Positions 54,277 to 63,950 are shown, numbered from the stretch's first letter. The stretch: DNA of 64,000 nucleotides from Neisseria arctica (GCF_022870905.1 NZ_CP091510.1:2108001-2172000), one strand, 5' to 3'. Numbers and translations are program-made. Notes: generated by a model from the sequence alone, not told the origin.

Positions 54277-55260
54277 ATGCCAACAATTAGCAAAGACTTG
54301 GTGAACCATCTCACCATTCCCGAAGAAGATGCCGGACAACGTTTGGACAACTTTTTGATCAAAATTTTGAAAGGTGTTCCTAAAAGCCATATCCAACGCA
54401 TCATTCGCGCCGGAGAAGTGCGTCTGAACAAAAAACGTTGCAAGCCGACCGATCGTATTTCGACAGGCGACCTCCTGCGCATTCCGCCTATACGTATCGC
54501 CGAAAAAATCAAGCCTGTCGCGTCGCACAACGCCCCTGCCCGTGAATTTGATATCGTATATGAAGATGATGCCCTGCTGGTAGTCAACAAACCCAGCGGT
54601 ATAGCCGTACACGGAGGCAGCGGTGTCAGTTTCGGAGTTATCGAGCAACTCCGGCGTGCCCGCCCCGAGGCGCGCTATCTCGAATTGGTACACCGTTTGG
54701 ACAAAGATACCAGCGGCCTGCTGATGATTGCTAAAAAGCGCAGTGCCTTAGTGAAGCTCCACGAAGCCATCCGAAACGATCATCCGAAAAAAATCTACCT
54801 TGCCCTTGGCATCGGAAAACTGGTTCAAGATAAAACCCACGTCAAGCTCCCACTATTCAAATATACCGGCGCACAAGGCGAAAAAATGGTGCGCGTAAGC
54901 GAAGAAGGCCAGTCTGCCCATACTATATTCCGCGTATTGCAAAGATATAACGGCGATATCTTGCACCAAATAGGCCTCTCAAACCTTACTTATGTGGAAG
55001 CCACCCTAAAAACCGGCCGCACCCACCAAATCCGCGTTCACATGCAATCGCAAAACTGCCCGATTGCCGGTGATGAGCGCTACGGCGACTACCAAGCCAA
55101 CAAACGCCTGCAAAAAATCGGGCTGAAACGTATGTTTCTGCACGCCGCCGAGCTGCATTTAAATCACCCGCTTACCAACGAACCTTTAAAGTTGATTGCA
55201 CCGCTACCGCCCGAATTAGAGCAATGCTTGCTGATATTCTCAAACGAAAAAAAAGCCTAA
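54277..55260 (+). CDS. rluC: Ribosomal large subunit pseudouridine synthase RluC
   Basis: RluC makes pseudouridines 955, 2504 and 2580 of 23S rRNA in E. coli. The protein has an S4 RNA-binding domain (QRLDNFLIKILKGVPKSHIQ), then the RluA-type catalytic domain with the aspartate motif LVHRLDKDTSGLLMIAKKRS and KTGRTHQIRVHMQ. I use the ATG at 54277 (MPTISKDLVNHLTIPEEDAG, 327 residues) since this N-terminus matches RluC length; ATGs at 54226 and 54238 are alternatives, but an extended -10-like element overlaps that region. Divergent from rne, as in E. coli. Confidence 0.93.
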   Translation: MPTISKDLVNHLTIPEEDAGQRLDNFLIKILKGVPKSHIQRIIRAGEVRLNKKRCKPTDRISTGDLLRIPPIRIAEKIKPVASHNAPAREFDIVYEDDALLVVNKPSGIAVHGGSGVSFGVIEQLRRARPEARYLELVHRLDKDTSGLLMIAKKRSALVKLHEAIRNDHPKKIYLALGIGKLVQDKTHVKLPLFKYTGAQGEKMVRVSEEGQSAHTIFRVLQRYNGDILHQIGLSNLTYVEATLKTGRTHQIRVHMQSQNCPIAGDERYGDYQANKRLQKIGLKRMFLHAAELHLNHPLTNEPLKLIAPLPPELEQCLLIFSNEKKA

Positions 55261-55435
55261 AAGATTCTATAATTTTTCAGACGGCCTCAGATTCGTATGC
55301 AAATACCATCAAAGCATCTAAAAAACCGCCAAGGCACAACCATACACTTCTATACCTCCACGCCTACTAGGAAATTACCTTCTTCTTTTTAGATAGGCCC
55401 ATACCAATCAAAAAGCCGCGGACAAGGAAACCCTT
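55261..55435. other. Spacer rluC-HAD gene
   Basis: One unpaired uptake sequence (55276-55286); otherwise nothing recognised. AAGGAAACCC directly precedes the next ATG and serves as its ribosome site. Confidence 0.5.
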
Positions 55436-56086
55436 ATGCCTCCAAAACTCATTATCTTCGACTGGGACGGCACGCTTGCCGATACCACCGCACCGATTAC
55501 CGCCGCCATGCAGGCCGCCTTTCTAGAACACGGCTTGCCCGCGCCACCGGCCGAAAGCATACGCAAACTAATCGGATACGATTTGCGCACCATCATATCC
55601 ATACTGCATCCCGATATTGACAAAACCCAACTGACGGCACTGGTACGGACTTACACCACTCATTATCTCAATCCCAACAATCAGAATATGCGCCTTTTCG
55701 AGCATGCCTTACCTTGCTTGAATACGCTCAAAGAGCAAGGTTATTGGCTGGCAGTGGCCACAGGCAAGGGGAGAAGCGGCCTAGACAGTGCCATTAGCCA
55801 AACCGGTACGGCACATTTTTGGTACGCGACGCGCTGCGCCAGCGAATGCCCTTCAAAGCCTGCGCCCGACATGGTGCTTGAAATCTGTGACGAGCTGGGT
55901 GTTTTACCTACTGAAGCTCTGGTTGTCGGCGACACTACTTTTGATTTGGATATGGCCGCCAATGCCCGTGCCTATGCCGTAGCCGTCAGCACAGGAGCAC
56001 ATACGTCAGAACAACTGCAAACCTCACCCCATTTGGCCATATTGGAAAATTTAGGCGGCCTGCCGTCTCTACTGCAAACTCTATAG
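55436..56086 (+). CDS. HAD-superfamily phosphatase, phosphoglycolate phosphatase-like
   Basis: A 216-residue HAD hydrolase of subfamily IA. Motif I is FDWDGTLADT (residues 8-17) with the nucleophile and acid aspartates, motif II is VATGKGR, motif III the Lys in CPSKPAPDM, and motif IV GDTTFDLDMAANA. The cap domain (residues 18-90) is alpha-helical as in Gph and related enzymes. The substrate cannot be told from sequence; phosphoglycolate or a nucleotide/cofactor by-product are candidates. It is followed by the SppA-type gene after 62 nt. Confidence 0.88.
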   Translation: MPPKLIIFDWDGTLADTTAPITAAMQAAFLEHGLPAPPAESIRKLIGYDLRTIISILHPDIDKTQLTALVRTYTTHYLNPNNQNMRLFEHALPCLNTLKEQGYWLAVATGKGRSGLDSAISQTGTAHFWYATRCASECPSKPAPDMVLEICDELGVLPTEALVVGDTTFDLDMAANARAYAVAVSTGAHTSEQLQTSPHLAILENLGGLPSLLQTL

Positions 56087-56148
56087 CGGTTTTCAAAGCC
56101 CCTCGATGCGCCTAAAATAGAGCACTTAATTGATTTTGGAATACTACG

Positions 56149-57129
56149 ATGCAATACCGTATCCGCCGTGAAGGCGAACCTGAAAACGGCCAACAACCGG
56201 CCGCCACAGAAAGTTGGGAGCGCAATACGTTGCGCGAAGCCCTACTGGAAACTTATAAAGAACAACGCCGCAACCGCATATGGCGCAACATTTGGCGTGT
56301 TATATGGCTCCTGGTTTTTCTTTCTCTAATTGTCGGCCTGCGCGGCGGTGCAAGCTCCAATGCGCCAAGCGGCGATCATACGGCAGTTATCCGCTTAAGC
56401 GGCGCGATTTCCAACGAATACCAAGACCAAGTCGCCACTCTGCGTGACAGCCTTCAAGCGGCATACTCGAACAGCTCGGTTAAAGGCATCATCATTAGGG
56501 CAAACAGCCCCGGCGGCTCCCCTGTTATTTCCAATATTGCATTTGAAGAAATACGCCGTCTGAAAAAAGAGCATCCCGATACACCGCTTTATGTAGTAGC
56601 CGAAGACGTATGCGCTTCCGGTTGTTACTACATTGCTGCCGCCGCAGATAAAATTTATGCCGACCCTTCAAGTGTAGTCGGCAGTATCGGTGTAATCGGA
56701 GGCGGCTTTGATTTTACAGGCCTGATGGACACATTAGGCATTAAACGCCGTCTGAAAACAGCAGGCAGCAATAAAGGCATGGGCGATCCGTTCAGCCCCG
56801 AAACGCCCGAACAAGCCAAAATTTGGGAACAAATGCTGACGGATATCCATCAGGAATTCATCAAAGCCGTTAAATTGGGACGCGGCAACCGTTTGAAAGA
56901 AAAAGAATACCCCGATATGTTCAGCGGTCGTATTTATACAGGCTCCGAAGCCAAAGCCGCCGGCCTGATTGATGATTTCGGTAATGTATACAGCATTTCA
57001 CGCGATGTTATCGGCGCACCCGAGTTGGTGGATTACACCGAAGAAGATCCTTTAGGCATGCTGCTGGGCCGCCGTATCGGCATGGCCGCGGAAGAAAAAG
57101 CCCAAAGTATCATCAATCGTTTGTGGTAA
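56149..57129 (+). CDS. SppA-type signal peptide peptidase (S49 family)
   Basis: A 326-residue membrane-anchored protease that degrades cleaved signal peptides in relatives. A cytoplasmic Arg-rich N-terminus is followed by one membrane helix (about residues 46-66, WRVIWLLVFLSLIVGL). The S49 domain has IIIRANSPGGSPVISN, the serine nucleophile in SSVVGSIGVIGGGFDF, and the lysine of the dyad in RRLKTAGSNKGMGDPFS. It is the short single-domain form, not the double-length E. coli SppA. Confidence 0.93.
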   Translation: MQYRIRREGEPENGQQPAATESWERNTLREALLETYKEQRRNRIWRNIWRVIWLLVFLSLIVGLRGGASSNAPSGDHTAVIRLSGAISNEYQDQVATLRDSLQAAYSNSSVKGIIIRANSPGGSPVISNIAFEEIRRLKKEHPDTPLYVVAEDVCASGCYYIAAAADKIYADPSSVVGSIGVIGGGFDFTGLMDTLGIKRRLKTAGSNKGMGDPFSPETPEQAKIWEQMLTDIHQEFIKAVKLGRGNRLKEKEYPDMFSGRIYTGSEAKAAGLIDDFGNVYSISRDVIGAPELVDYTEEDPLGMLLGRRIGMAAEEKAQSIINRLW

Positions 57130-57214
57130 CCCATACACTGAAAATTTAAAAAGATAATTGCCTTAATATTCGGGAAGCTTTGTTTATCCAACTACACTTC
57201 CTTCATTTGTAAAA

Positions 57215-57254
57215 TAATAATGCCGTCTGAAAAGTTTTTCAGACGGCATTATTA
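57215..57254. terminator. Uptake-sequence terminator between sppA-like and tgpA-like genes
   Basis: Stem of 18-19 bp (AATAATGCCGTCTGAAAA with its complement) and 2-nt loop, lying between convergent genes. Confidence 0.92.
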
Positions 57255-57364
57255 TTTACAGGCTGTAGCGCAAGCAATAGCCAAGTAAGCTTCATCAAAT
57301 GATACGAAGTAACACAGGCCAAAAAGTTTACCGTTACTACACTGCTATGCCCCTAGCTATTTCC

Positions 57365-59323
57365 TTAACGCACGTAACGCTTGGCAGCTTTCTTCACTTG
57401 TGCCAGCCAACGGCGGCGTACCGCACCAGACGGAGGCTCAACGCCCGCATACAGCCAGTTTTCATATTGGATCAGCAACCGGTCGATTTCGTCATCAGCC
57501 ATATCATGCGCAGCCATCAAATGACGCAGCTCGGTCGCACTGGTAGCGGCCAATTTTTCATCTTCGCTACCCAATAATACTGTTTTTAACAGCATAAAAC
57601 CTTCGGCCAGCTCATCAGTATCGGCCCGTCTGCCGTTCTTCCACCAATACCAAACCGGCAAAAATGCCAACAACAACCCAGGCAACAAGACAATCCATAG
57701 GGTCTTAAAGTTGAATCCGCCCAACCCTAAGGCGGCAAACAAACTATTTTGTTTATTTTGATCGTAATTTACCACCCATTGCTGCCAATAATACTGGCCC
57801 GTATCCGCCCAATTTGCCCATGTACCGCTTCGCTCCACCTGCGCACGTTCGCTTTCAGGCAATGCCTCGGCAACACCGCTTTGCGTGCGCACGGCCGAAA
57901 CAGCAGCTGTCGGATCAACCCTCAACCACCGCTGTTCATCCGGCAGCCAAACTTCGGCCCACGCATGGGCATCACGGCTGCGCAACTGCCAAAAACCGGC
58001 TTGTTCATTAAAAGTACCTCCCTGATAACCGGTCACCACCCGTGCCGGCAATCCGCCCGCCCTCATCATAACGACAAAACTCTGGGCGTAATGCTCACAA
58101 AAACCACGACGGGTGCGAAACATAAATTCATCAATACCGTTTCGACCTTCGGTCTTCGGCGGCTGCAGGGTATAAACAAACGAACTGCTGCGGTAATGAT
58201 GCAATACTTGATCGACAAATTGACGCGGTGACACCGACTGATCCCGCAATTTTTGAGCCAAGGCGCGTGTTTGCGGGTTACCTTCGCGAGGCAGGCGGGT
58301 ATAAAACGCCTGTTCGGCGGCATTCAACCGTTGAACCAAGATATCGCCTACCGAAGCTTGCAAAGTCAGCCTGCGCAAACCTTCACGGCTTTGTTCCGCC
58401 CTCAACACCTGCCCCAAGCGCGCACCTATTCCCCGCGGCAGAGATGTGCCGGGATAATCCAATGCGGGCAGCACGCCGTTTTGATCACGCACAATCATTT
58501 GGTAAGTGGTTCTGCCTACTGTTGCGGCTTCGGCGTCATCTTCATAACGATTGTCCACCGCATGCCAGCGTATACCGTCAAAATCAGCCATGATGATGGC
58601 GCGCCAGTACATATCCTGAATTTCCGGTTGTTGCCCGCTAAAGGTAATATTGGCCACCCATTCATTGCTCTGTACCAGATTGCTGATACTGCCCGGTTCC
58701 ATCGTATCCGACAAACCCGTTTTAGCTTGCGCACTTTGTTGCGGGATACGCCACAAAGGCTCGCTGCTTCTCGGCACCGCCACAAACAACAATACCATCA
58801 ACGGTAAAGTCAGCAGTAACGCCTGTCCGCCCCGCTTGGCTGCCTGTTTGAAAGGCAAACCACCCAACAACGCCATACACACCGCCAACAGTAATAAAGT
58901 CAGCAACAGCCAAACACCCGTCAGCAGGCTTTGGTTAAGCAAAACACTTGATCCGCTGAGAAAAAGCATCGCCAACACCAGCACCTGCCAATCGCGCCTG
59001 CCCGTACTTTCAAACGACTTAAGCATCACCAGCAGCAATAAAAATGCAATCCCGCCCTCACGGCCAAACACCGTTCCCAATTGTTGCCAAACCAAACCGG
59101 CTACCATCAGCAACATTAATACCAAAGCCAAACCGTGCACACGGCCGATATGCAAACGCAACAAGGCCAAGCGGAGAAGCCATAAGCCGCCGAACAAAGC
59201 CGTTACCACCACAGGCAAAGCACCGGCAAGAGGCAATGCAGTCCACAGCAAAGTGCATAGCAATGCAAACTGCACAGGTGGCGGGGGTGCCTGTTTTAAA
59301 AAAACGGGATTTAATATCAACAT
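57365..59323 (-). CDS. TgpA-like membrane transglutaminase (DUF3488 plus transglutaminase core)
   Basis: A 652-residue inner-membrane protein: an N-terminal block of membrane helices (roughly residues 15-190), a periplasmic transglutaminase-like domain, one further helix (WIVLLPGLLLAFLPVWYWW) and a cytoplasmic tail. The catalytic triad is visible as Cys in RRGFCEHYAQSF (about residue 408), His in RSRDAHAWAEVW (about 451) and Asp in RVDPTAAV (about 468). The ATG at 59323 is used; an in-frame TTG lies 7 codons upstream. Related TgpA of Pseudomonas is essential, with unknown substrate. It follows the DUF58 and MoxR genes, a conserved trio. Confidence 0.9.
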   Translation of the reverse strand: MLILNPVFLKQAPPPPVQFALLCTLLWTALPLAGALPVVVTALFGGLWLLRLALLRLHIGRVHGLALVLMLLMVAGLVWQQLGTVFGREGGIAFLLLLVMLKSFESTGRRDWQVLVLAMLFLSGSSVLLNQSLLTGVWLLLTLLLLAVCMALLGGLPFKQAAKRGGQALLLTLPLMVLLFVAVPRSSEPLWRIPQQSAQAKTGLSDTMEPGSISNLVQSNEWVANITFSGQQPEIQDMYWRAIIMADFDGIRWHAVDNRYEDDAEAATVGRTTYQMIVRDQNGVLPALDYPGTSLPRGIGARLGQVLRAEQSREGLRRLTLQASVGDILVQRLNAAEQAFYTRLPREGNPQTRALAQKLRDQSVSPRQFVDQVLHHYRSSSFVYTLQPPKTEGRNGIDEFMFRTRRGFCEHYAQSFVVMMRAGGLPARVVTGYQGGTFNEQAGFWQLRSRDAHAWAEVWLPDEQRWLRVDPTAAVSAVRTQSGVAEALPESERAQVERSGTWANWADTGQYYWQQWVVNYDQNKQNSLFAALGLGGFNFKTLWIVLLPGLLLAFLPVWYWWKNGRRADTDELAEGFMLLKTVLLGSEDEKLAATSATELRHLMAAHDMADDEIDRLLIQYENWLYAGVEPPSGAVRRRWLAQVKKAAKRYVR

Positions 59324-59554
59324 ATCAACTAGAAAATTATTCAAACCTTTTCAGACGGCCTTTACCTGAAAAATAACAGGCCGTCTGAAAATACAGTTAT
59401 CCGATACCGTTGCATCGGGTGTTTTTAAGCAAATTTTTGGTTTCGCATCTCTCGAAGCACTATTTTCCAAATTTTCAGACGGCCTCAGGTAACCAAAACA
59501 CCAGCAAGCCCCGTCGATCAAAAATACTTGTTTAACGCTGCAACCAAACATACC
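59324..59554. other. Spacer between the DUF58 gene and tgpA
   Basis: Contains three uptake sequences (about 59349, 59381 and 59474) in mixed orientation. No gene. A promoter for tgpA may lie here, since a hairpin precedes it. Confidence 0.5.
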
Positions 59555-59584
59555 AATGCCGCCTGAATAGTTTCAGACGGCATT
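59555..59584 (-). terminator. Near-perfect uptake-sequence hairpin after the DUF58 gene
   Basis: The arms AATGCCGCCTGAA and TTCAGACGGCATT pair with one mismatch around a 4-nt loop. The left copy carries a degenerate uptake core (GCCGCCTGAA). It lies 88 nt after the DUF58 stop. Confidence 0.75.
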
Positions 59585-59671
59585 TGTCGTTTTCTCCTAC
59601 CCAATGATACAAAACAGCAACAGCGTAAGCTTTATATTTTCCATTCTTACGCCTCGCAACAAATTGCCGCA

Positions 59672-60616
59672 CTACCATAAAGCCAGTGCCGTCAAACACC
59701 TTTCCCGCTGTGCGGTTTGGGGAGCAATGGTTTGGTTCGGTAATTCCAACGTATATGCCAAGCCTGCTCTTTCGGCCTCCAACACACGAAAACACAATAA
59801 TCCGGCCAAACGCTCCTTCGGCGTACCCGCCGGATAATCACGGTAGGACAAAACCTTTTGATTTGCCGCAGGCGGAATATCCTCAAAACGTTTATCCAGC
59901 AGCTCTCCCGTTTTGGCAAAAGTTTTCCAGGCAACATGCTGCAAAGAAGCGCCTTCACGGTGTTCTTGCAAATAAGCCAGATCTTCGCCGCCTTCTTGCA
60001 TACTGCTTTTTGCAGCAGCGTCATCACCGTTTGCCGCAGCTTCCGGAATGTCATGCGGCATAGGTGCGGGATACACCACGGCATCACTCGGCCAATGCCA
60101 CACGCATTGCACCATACACAAACCGAAAGGAGCCACACTGGCGGTACGCAGCGACGGTACGCACAAGTAGCCCCGCCGACTCGCCGGTACATGCCATTCG
60201 AAACGGCAATCCCCTGCCGCATCTACCTGCCAAGTTTGCCAAATAGCACTTTCAGACGGCCTCTGTTGCCATTCTTCCTCATTACACAGCCACAGCCAAC
60301 GGGCACGGCGGTTGTCTTCGGCGGTCAATAATAAGTGTGCCTGATCGCCGGCAAAAACCTCTTTGGGCATTTCCACGTCAATCTTCATACCCAAGAGCTG
60401 GCGCATATTCATCAACACCGCCACCACTGCGAAACCGGCCAACCAAAAGGCTGCCGCATAAGCAAGGTTCACTTGGTAATTCACGCCCACCAACCACAAC
60501 AGTATAACCATTACGGCCAAGCCGACACCCATACGGGTAGGTCGCCATAACAAATCGCGAACAGCGGGAGAACGCCCCGATACGGCAGGCAGGCTACGGT
60601 CAGGCAACGGCCACAT
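59672..60616 (-). CDS. DUF58 domain protein
   Basis: A 314-residue protein with two N-terminal membrane helices (about residues 30-65, VGLAVMVILLWLVGVNYQ and AAAFWLAGFAVVAVLMNMRQ) and a VWA-like C-terminal domain. The DUF58 signature appears in HREGASLQHVAWKTFAKTGE and LDKRFED. It partners with MoxR ATPases in a chaperone-like system of uncertain target. Its start overlaps the end of moxR by 17 nt, indicating coupled translation. Confidence 0.88.
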   Translation of the reverse strand: MWPLPDRSLPAVSGRSPAVRDLLWRPTRMGVGLAVMVILLWLVGVNYQVNLAYAAAFWLAGFAVVAVLMNMRQLLGMKIDVEMPKEVFAGDQAHLLLTAEDNRRARWLWLCNEEEWQQRPSESAIWQTWQVDAAGDCRFEWHVPASRRGYLCVPSLRTASVAPFGLCMVQCVWHWPSDAVVYPAPMPHDIPEAAANGDDAAAKSSMQEGGEDLAYLQEHREGASLQHVAWKTFAKTGELLDKRFEDIPPAANQKVLSYRDYPAGTPKERLAGLLCFRVLEAERAGLAYTLELPNQTIAPQTAQRERCLTALALW

Positions 60617-61511
60617 GATTCAAAATATCCGTCAAAGCCTGCTCGCTATTGTAGCCGGCCTGTAAGGTTTGTACGCGGTGGTTGGTTACCGGCACCCACA
60701 CTGCCTTGATATCATCGGGAAGCACATGAGCCCTGTCCTGCATAAATGCCCACGCTTTGGCAGCGCGAACCACCGCCAATCCCGCACGCGGGCTTAAACC
60801 CAATACAAAACGCCCCGGCTGGCGGCTGGCGGCTACCAAACGGTAAACATAATCCGCGGCTGCCGGTGCGAAACGAACCTCTGCCGCCTGCTGCTGCCAT
60901 TGCGCCAACACAGCGGCATCACATACCGGCTGCAAACTCGGCAAACTTTGACGGCGGTCGCCTTCTGCATATAGTTGTCTCTCTGCTTCAGCAGCAGGAT
61001 AGCCCATGCTCAAGCGCATCATAAAGCGGTCGAGCTGTGATTCGGGCAATGGAAATGTTCCCAACTGCTCCGTCGGATTCTGCGTAGCAACCACAATAAA
61101 AGGCTCGGGCAAACGATAGGTTTGACCATCCACCGATACCTGCCGCTCTTCCATTGCCTCCAATAAGGCAGATTGCAGTTTCGGGGATGCTCGGTTGATT
61201 TCATCGGCCAACAAGAAACGATGGAACACCGGTCCGGGGTGGAATTCGAAACGTCCTTCGTTCGGACGGTATACATTTACACCCAACAAATCGGCCGGCA
61301 GCATATCGTTGGTAAACTGCACGCGACGAAAATCCAAACCCAACACAGCAGCCAAACCATGTGCCAAGGTGGTTTTGCCGACACCCGGAACATCCTCCAA
61401 TAAAACATGCCCTCCGGCCAACACACAAGTTAAAAGCTGCTGTAAAACATTTTTTTTGCCTAAAATCAGCGTATCAAGTTGGCGCAAAGCCTCTTGGATG
61501 GAAGGGTTCAT
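60600..61511 (-). CDS. MoxR-family AAA+ ATPase
   Basis: A 303-residue cytoplasmic AAA+ protein. Walker A is EDVPGVGKTTLAHGLA (residues 39-54), the following FRRVQFTNDMLPADLLGV is the MoxR hallmark, Walker B is FLLADEINRASPKLQSALLE, and sensor 1 is VVATQNPTEQLGTFPLPESQ. MoxR ATPases remodel or activate partner complexes carrying VWA-fold proteins, here the DUF58 product. First gene of the moxR-DUF58-tgpA set. Confidence 0.93.
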   Translation of the reverse strand: MNPSIQEALRQLDTLILGKKNVLQQLLTCVLAGGHVLLEDVPGVGKTTLAHGLAAVLGLDFRRVQFTNDMLPADLLGVNVYRPNEGRFEFHPGPVFHRFLLADEINRASPKLQSALLEAMEERQVSVDGQTYRLPEPFIVVATQNPTEQLGTFPLPESQLDRFMMRLSMGYPAAEAERQLYAEGDRRQSLPSLQPVCDAAVLAQWQQQAAEVRFAPAAADYVYRLVAASRQPGRFVLGLSPRAGLAVVRAAKAWAFMQDRAHVLPDDIKAVWVPVTNHRVQTLQAGYNSEQALTDILNHVAVA

Positions 61512-61874
61512 ATAATTATCGAATTAAAGTGAAAGTTAATAGAAATAATAATGAGGCCGTCTGAAAAATAAATGCTTGGTCGTTCAGTACTTGCCTGGCA
61601 TGAAGATACCGTTTGAAAATCAGGTTTCAACCGGTGCTGATCATGCCGCTATAATAATCTATACGCCCCGCATTCTCACCATAATCCCCCAGCTTAATTA
61701 TTTTTTCACATAATTATTATCACGATTACAACAATCGCTGCAAAAACCGATAAAAAAACGCCGTTTGAAATATTTTCAGACGGCATTTGATTTGGCTGCT
61801 ACATATCCGGCAACCTATATAACATTTATGTAAAAAACATTATTAAAATACGGCCAAAGATACTGGCAACGCCT
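61512..61874. other. Spacer between tldD and moxR
   Basis: Contains one uptake sequence (61553-61566) and an imperfect inverted pair (61758-61786, CGCCGTTTGAAA with TTTTCAGACGGCAT) that probably ends tldD transcription. No gene recognised. Confidence 0.55.
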
Positions 61875-63326
61875 TTAAATCTCACTACCGCCAACCGTTA
61901 ATCCCGCATCAATACGCAACGTAGGCTGACCAACGCCGACAGGCACGCTTTGCCCGTCTTTACCGCATACGCCCACACCACTATCGAGCTGGCTATCATT
62001 GCCGATCATGCTCACATGTTTCAATACTTCGGGGCCGCTGCCGATGATCGTTGCACCTTTAACGGGATATTGAAGCTTGCCGTTTTCCACCCACCAAGCT
62101 TCCGATGCACTAAAAACAAACTTACCGCTGGTGATGTCTACTTGTCCGCCACCGAAATTGACAGCATACAAACCTTTGTCGATCGAAGCGATAATTTCCT
62201 GAGGGTCGTGGCTGCCGTTTTCCATAAACGTGTTGGTCATGCGGGGCATCGGCACGGCAGAATAACTTTCCCGGCGCCCGTTACCGGTACTGCGGGTATT
62301 CATTAAGCGGGCATTGGTTTCGTCTTGCAGATAGCCGGTGAGAATACCGTCTTCAATCAGCACCGTCCGCCCGGTTTCATTGCCTTCATCATCAATATTG
62401 AGTGACCCTCGGCGGTCGGCAATATCGCCCTGATCCACCACAGTAACGCCTTTTGCTGCAACACGCTCGCCAATACGCCCTGAAAACACACTGGTCTGCT
62501 TGCGGTTGAAGTCACCTTCCAATCCATGGCCGACTGCTTCATGCAATAGTACACCCGGCCAACCGTTACCCAATACAACTTTCATCGCTCCCGCCGGTGC
62601 AGGCCGCGATTCCAAATTTATCAGCGCCTGTCCCACGGCTTTTTGCACATAACCGCTGATTACCGCATCATCAAAATACGTCAGATCAAAGCGGCCTCCA
62701 CCACCCGCACTGCCCTGTTCCCGACGCTCACCTTGCTTGGCAATTACAGTCACAGACAGGCGCACCAACGGGCGGATATCGGCACTGTGTTTTCCATCCA
62801 AACGGGCGATATATATCAAGTCGTATTCGCAGGTTAAGCCCGCCATCACTTGTACTATCCGCGGATCAGCCGCTTTAGCCAACGCCTCCACTTTGTTGAG
62901 CAAAGCGACTTTCGCCGCAGAATCAAGGCTGGCAATCGGATTGGCAAGCGCATGTACGCTTTTACCATATACAGGCACGGGAATACATGTTGAGTACTCC
63001 TGCCCTGCATCAGCAATCACCCGTACAGCCTCCGCACTTCGACGCATAGAATCCGGATGCAGGCTGTCGGCGTAAGCAAAAGCTGTTTTTTCCCCGGCTA
63101 CCGCACGCACACCTACACCTTGATCAATCTGGAAACTACCTGATTTCACAATCCCTTCTTCCAAATGCCAACTCTCAAACGCAGTACGTTGGCAATATAT
63201 ATCGGCGTAATCCACTTTTCTGTTGCCGATTAAACCAAGACTTTGCTCCAAAATTTCAGGAGCCAAGCCATTGGCGGCAAGCAGGTCTTGTGAAACGGTA
63301 TGGTAAATTTGCTGCATAGCGGACAT
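61875..63326 (-). CDS. tldD: Metalloprotease TldD
   Basis: TldD pairs with TldE (PmbA) to degrade unfolded peptides and process microcin or antitoxin substrates in the cytoplasm. The 483-residue protein has the zinc motif LLHEAVGHGLEGDFNRKQTS (HExxxH type), the following GRIGERVAAKGVTVVDQGDI, and the C-terminal QLDSGVGVCGKDGQSVPVGV. The ATG at 63326 is followed by another at codon 4; either could be used. No tldE in this window. Confidence 0.95.
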   Translation of the reverse strand: MSAMQQIYHTVSQDLLAANGLAPEILEQSLGLIGNRKVDYADIYCQRTAFESWHLEEGIVKSGSFQIDQGVGVRAVAGEKTAFAYADSLHPDSMRRSAEAVRVIADAGQEYSTCIPVPVYGKSVHALANPIASLDSAAKVALLNKVEALAKAADPRIVQVMAGLTCEYDLIYIARLDGKHSADIRPLVRLSVTVIAKQGERREQGSAGGGGRFDLTYFDDAVISGYVQKAVGQALINLESRPAPAGAMKVVLGNGWPGVLLHEAVGHGLEGDFNRKQTSVFSGRIGERVAAKGVTVVDQGDIADRRGSLNIDDEGNETGRTVLIEDGILTGYLQDETNARLMNTRSTGNGRRESYSAVPMPRMTNTFMENGSHDPQEIIASIDKGLYAVNFGGGQVDITSGKFVFSASEAWWVENGKLQYPVKGATIIGSGPEVLKHVSMIGNDSQLDSGVGVCGKDGQSVPVGVGQPTLRIDAGLTVGGSEI

Positions 63327-63658
63327 AATTATTCTTTAAATAAATCGGAATATACGGATTATACGGTATTCACTACCCGGCAGTCTTACCATTTAATTTA
63401 CTTATCGAAATAACTGATAACATTTATATATATTAATTAAAAGTTAGCTCTTATATTTGCCTATTGAATAATAGCTACCCATAAGCAAGTTAGTAAGGAA
63501 ATCATCTTTTAAAATATTTTCACACTCTCCGGCCTAACCATTAACCCACAAAAATAGAACCGTCTGAGAATTTTCAGACGGCCAGCATCACAATATTTCA
63601 AACTATTTTATTTTTTCAAATACTTATTTAAAAATTTTAAAAATAATAACAATAAATA
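63327..63658. other. AT-rich spacer upstream of tldD and the small RNA candidate
   Basis: Contains a near-perfect inverted pair of uptake cores (63559-63583, CCGTCTGA and TCAGACGG) and otherwise AT-rich sequence. No ORF recognised. Confidence 0.5.
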
Positions 63659-63686
63659 TTGATAATTATTATCATTTATGTATAAT
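63659..63686 (+). promoter_or_regulatory. Fur-box promoter
   Basis: -35 TTGATA (63659-63664), 16-bp spacer, -10 TATAAT (63681-63686). Overlapping the -35 and spacer is a perfect 15-nt palindrome TGATAATTATTATCA (63660-63674), a strong match to the Fur box (GATAATNATTATC type). Iron-loaded Fur would occlude this promoter. Confidence 0.8.
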
Positions 63687-63692
63687 AATTAA

Positions 63693-63856
63693 AACCAACA
63701 AGTCATTCGACTTCGAGGCCGTTAAACATTTTATTCCTCTTTCCCCATATCCGAATTACACGGAGGTTGTATCTAAAGTAATTTAGTGTTCCATTTTTCC
63801 TACTCAAAACCGAAAACACCAAACCCGCTATTTTTCATAGCGGGTTTGGTGTTTTT
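63693..63856 (+). ncRNA. Candidate Fur-repressed small RNA (NrrF-like)
   Basis: Between the Fur-box promoter and a strong terminator lie about 165 nt with no ATG-started ORF of useful size. The size, Fur control and presence in Neisseria agree with NrrF, the iron-responsive sRNA that lowers succinate dehydrogenase mRNA in N. meningitidis. I identify it by architecture, not by sequence comparison, so the name is tentative. The start near 63693 is inferred from the -10 position. Confidence 0.6.
63813..63856 (+). terminator. Terminator of the small RNA candidate
   Basis: A perfect 18-bp stem (AAAACACCAAACCCGCTA with its complement), 7-nt loop, ending in a run of five T. It contains no uptake sequence. 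Confidence 0.9.
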
Positions 63857-63950
63857 CAGAATACAGTCCGATCTGCCACTGCAAACGATACAGTTTTTCT
63901 TCTTATGAAGAAATTAAACAAACTTTTGAGTTTTCCTGCCTAATATCGAT

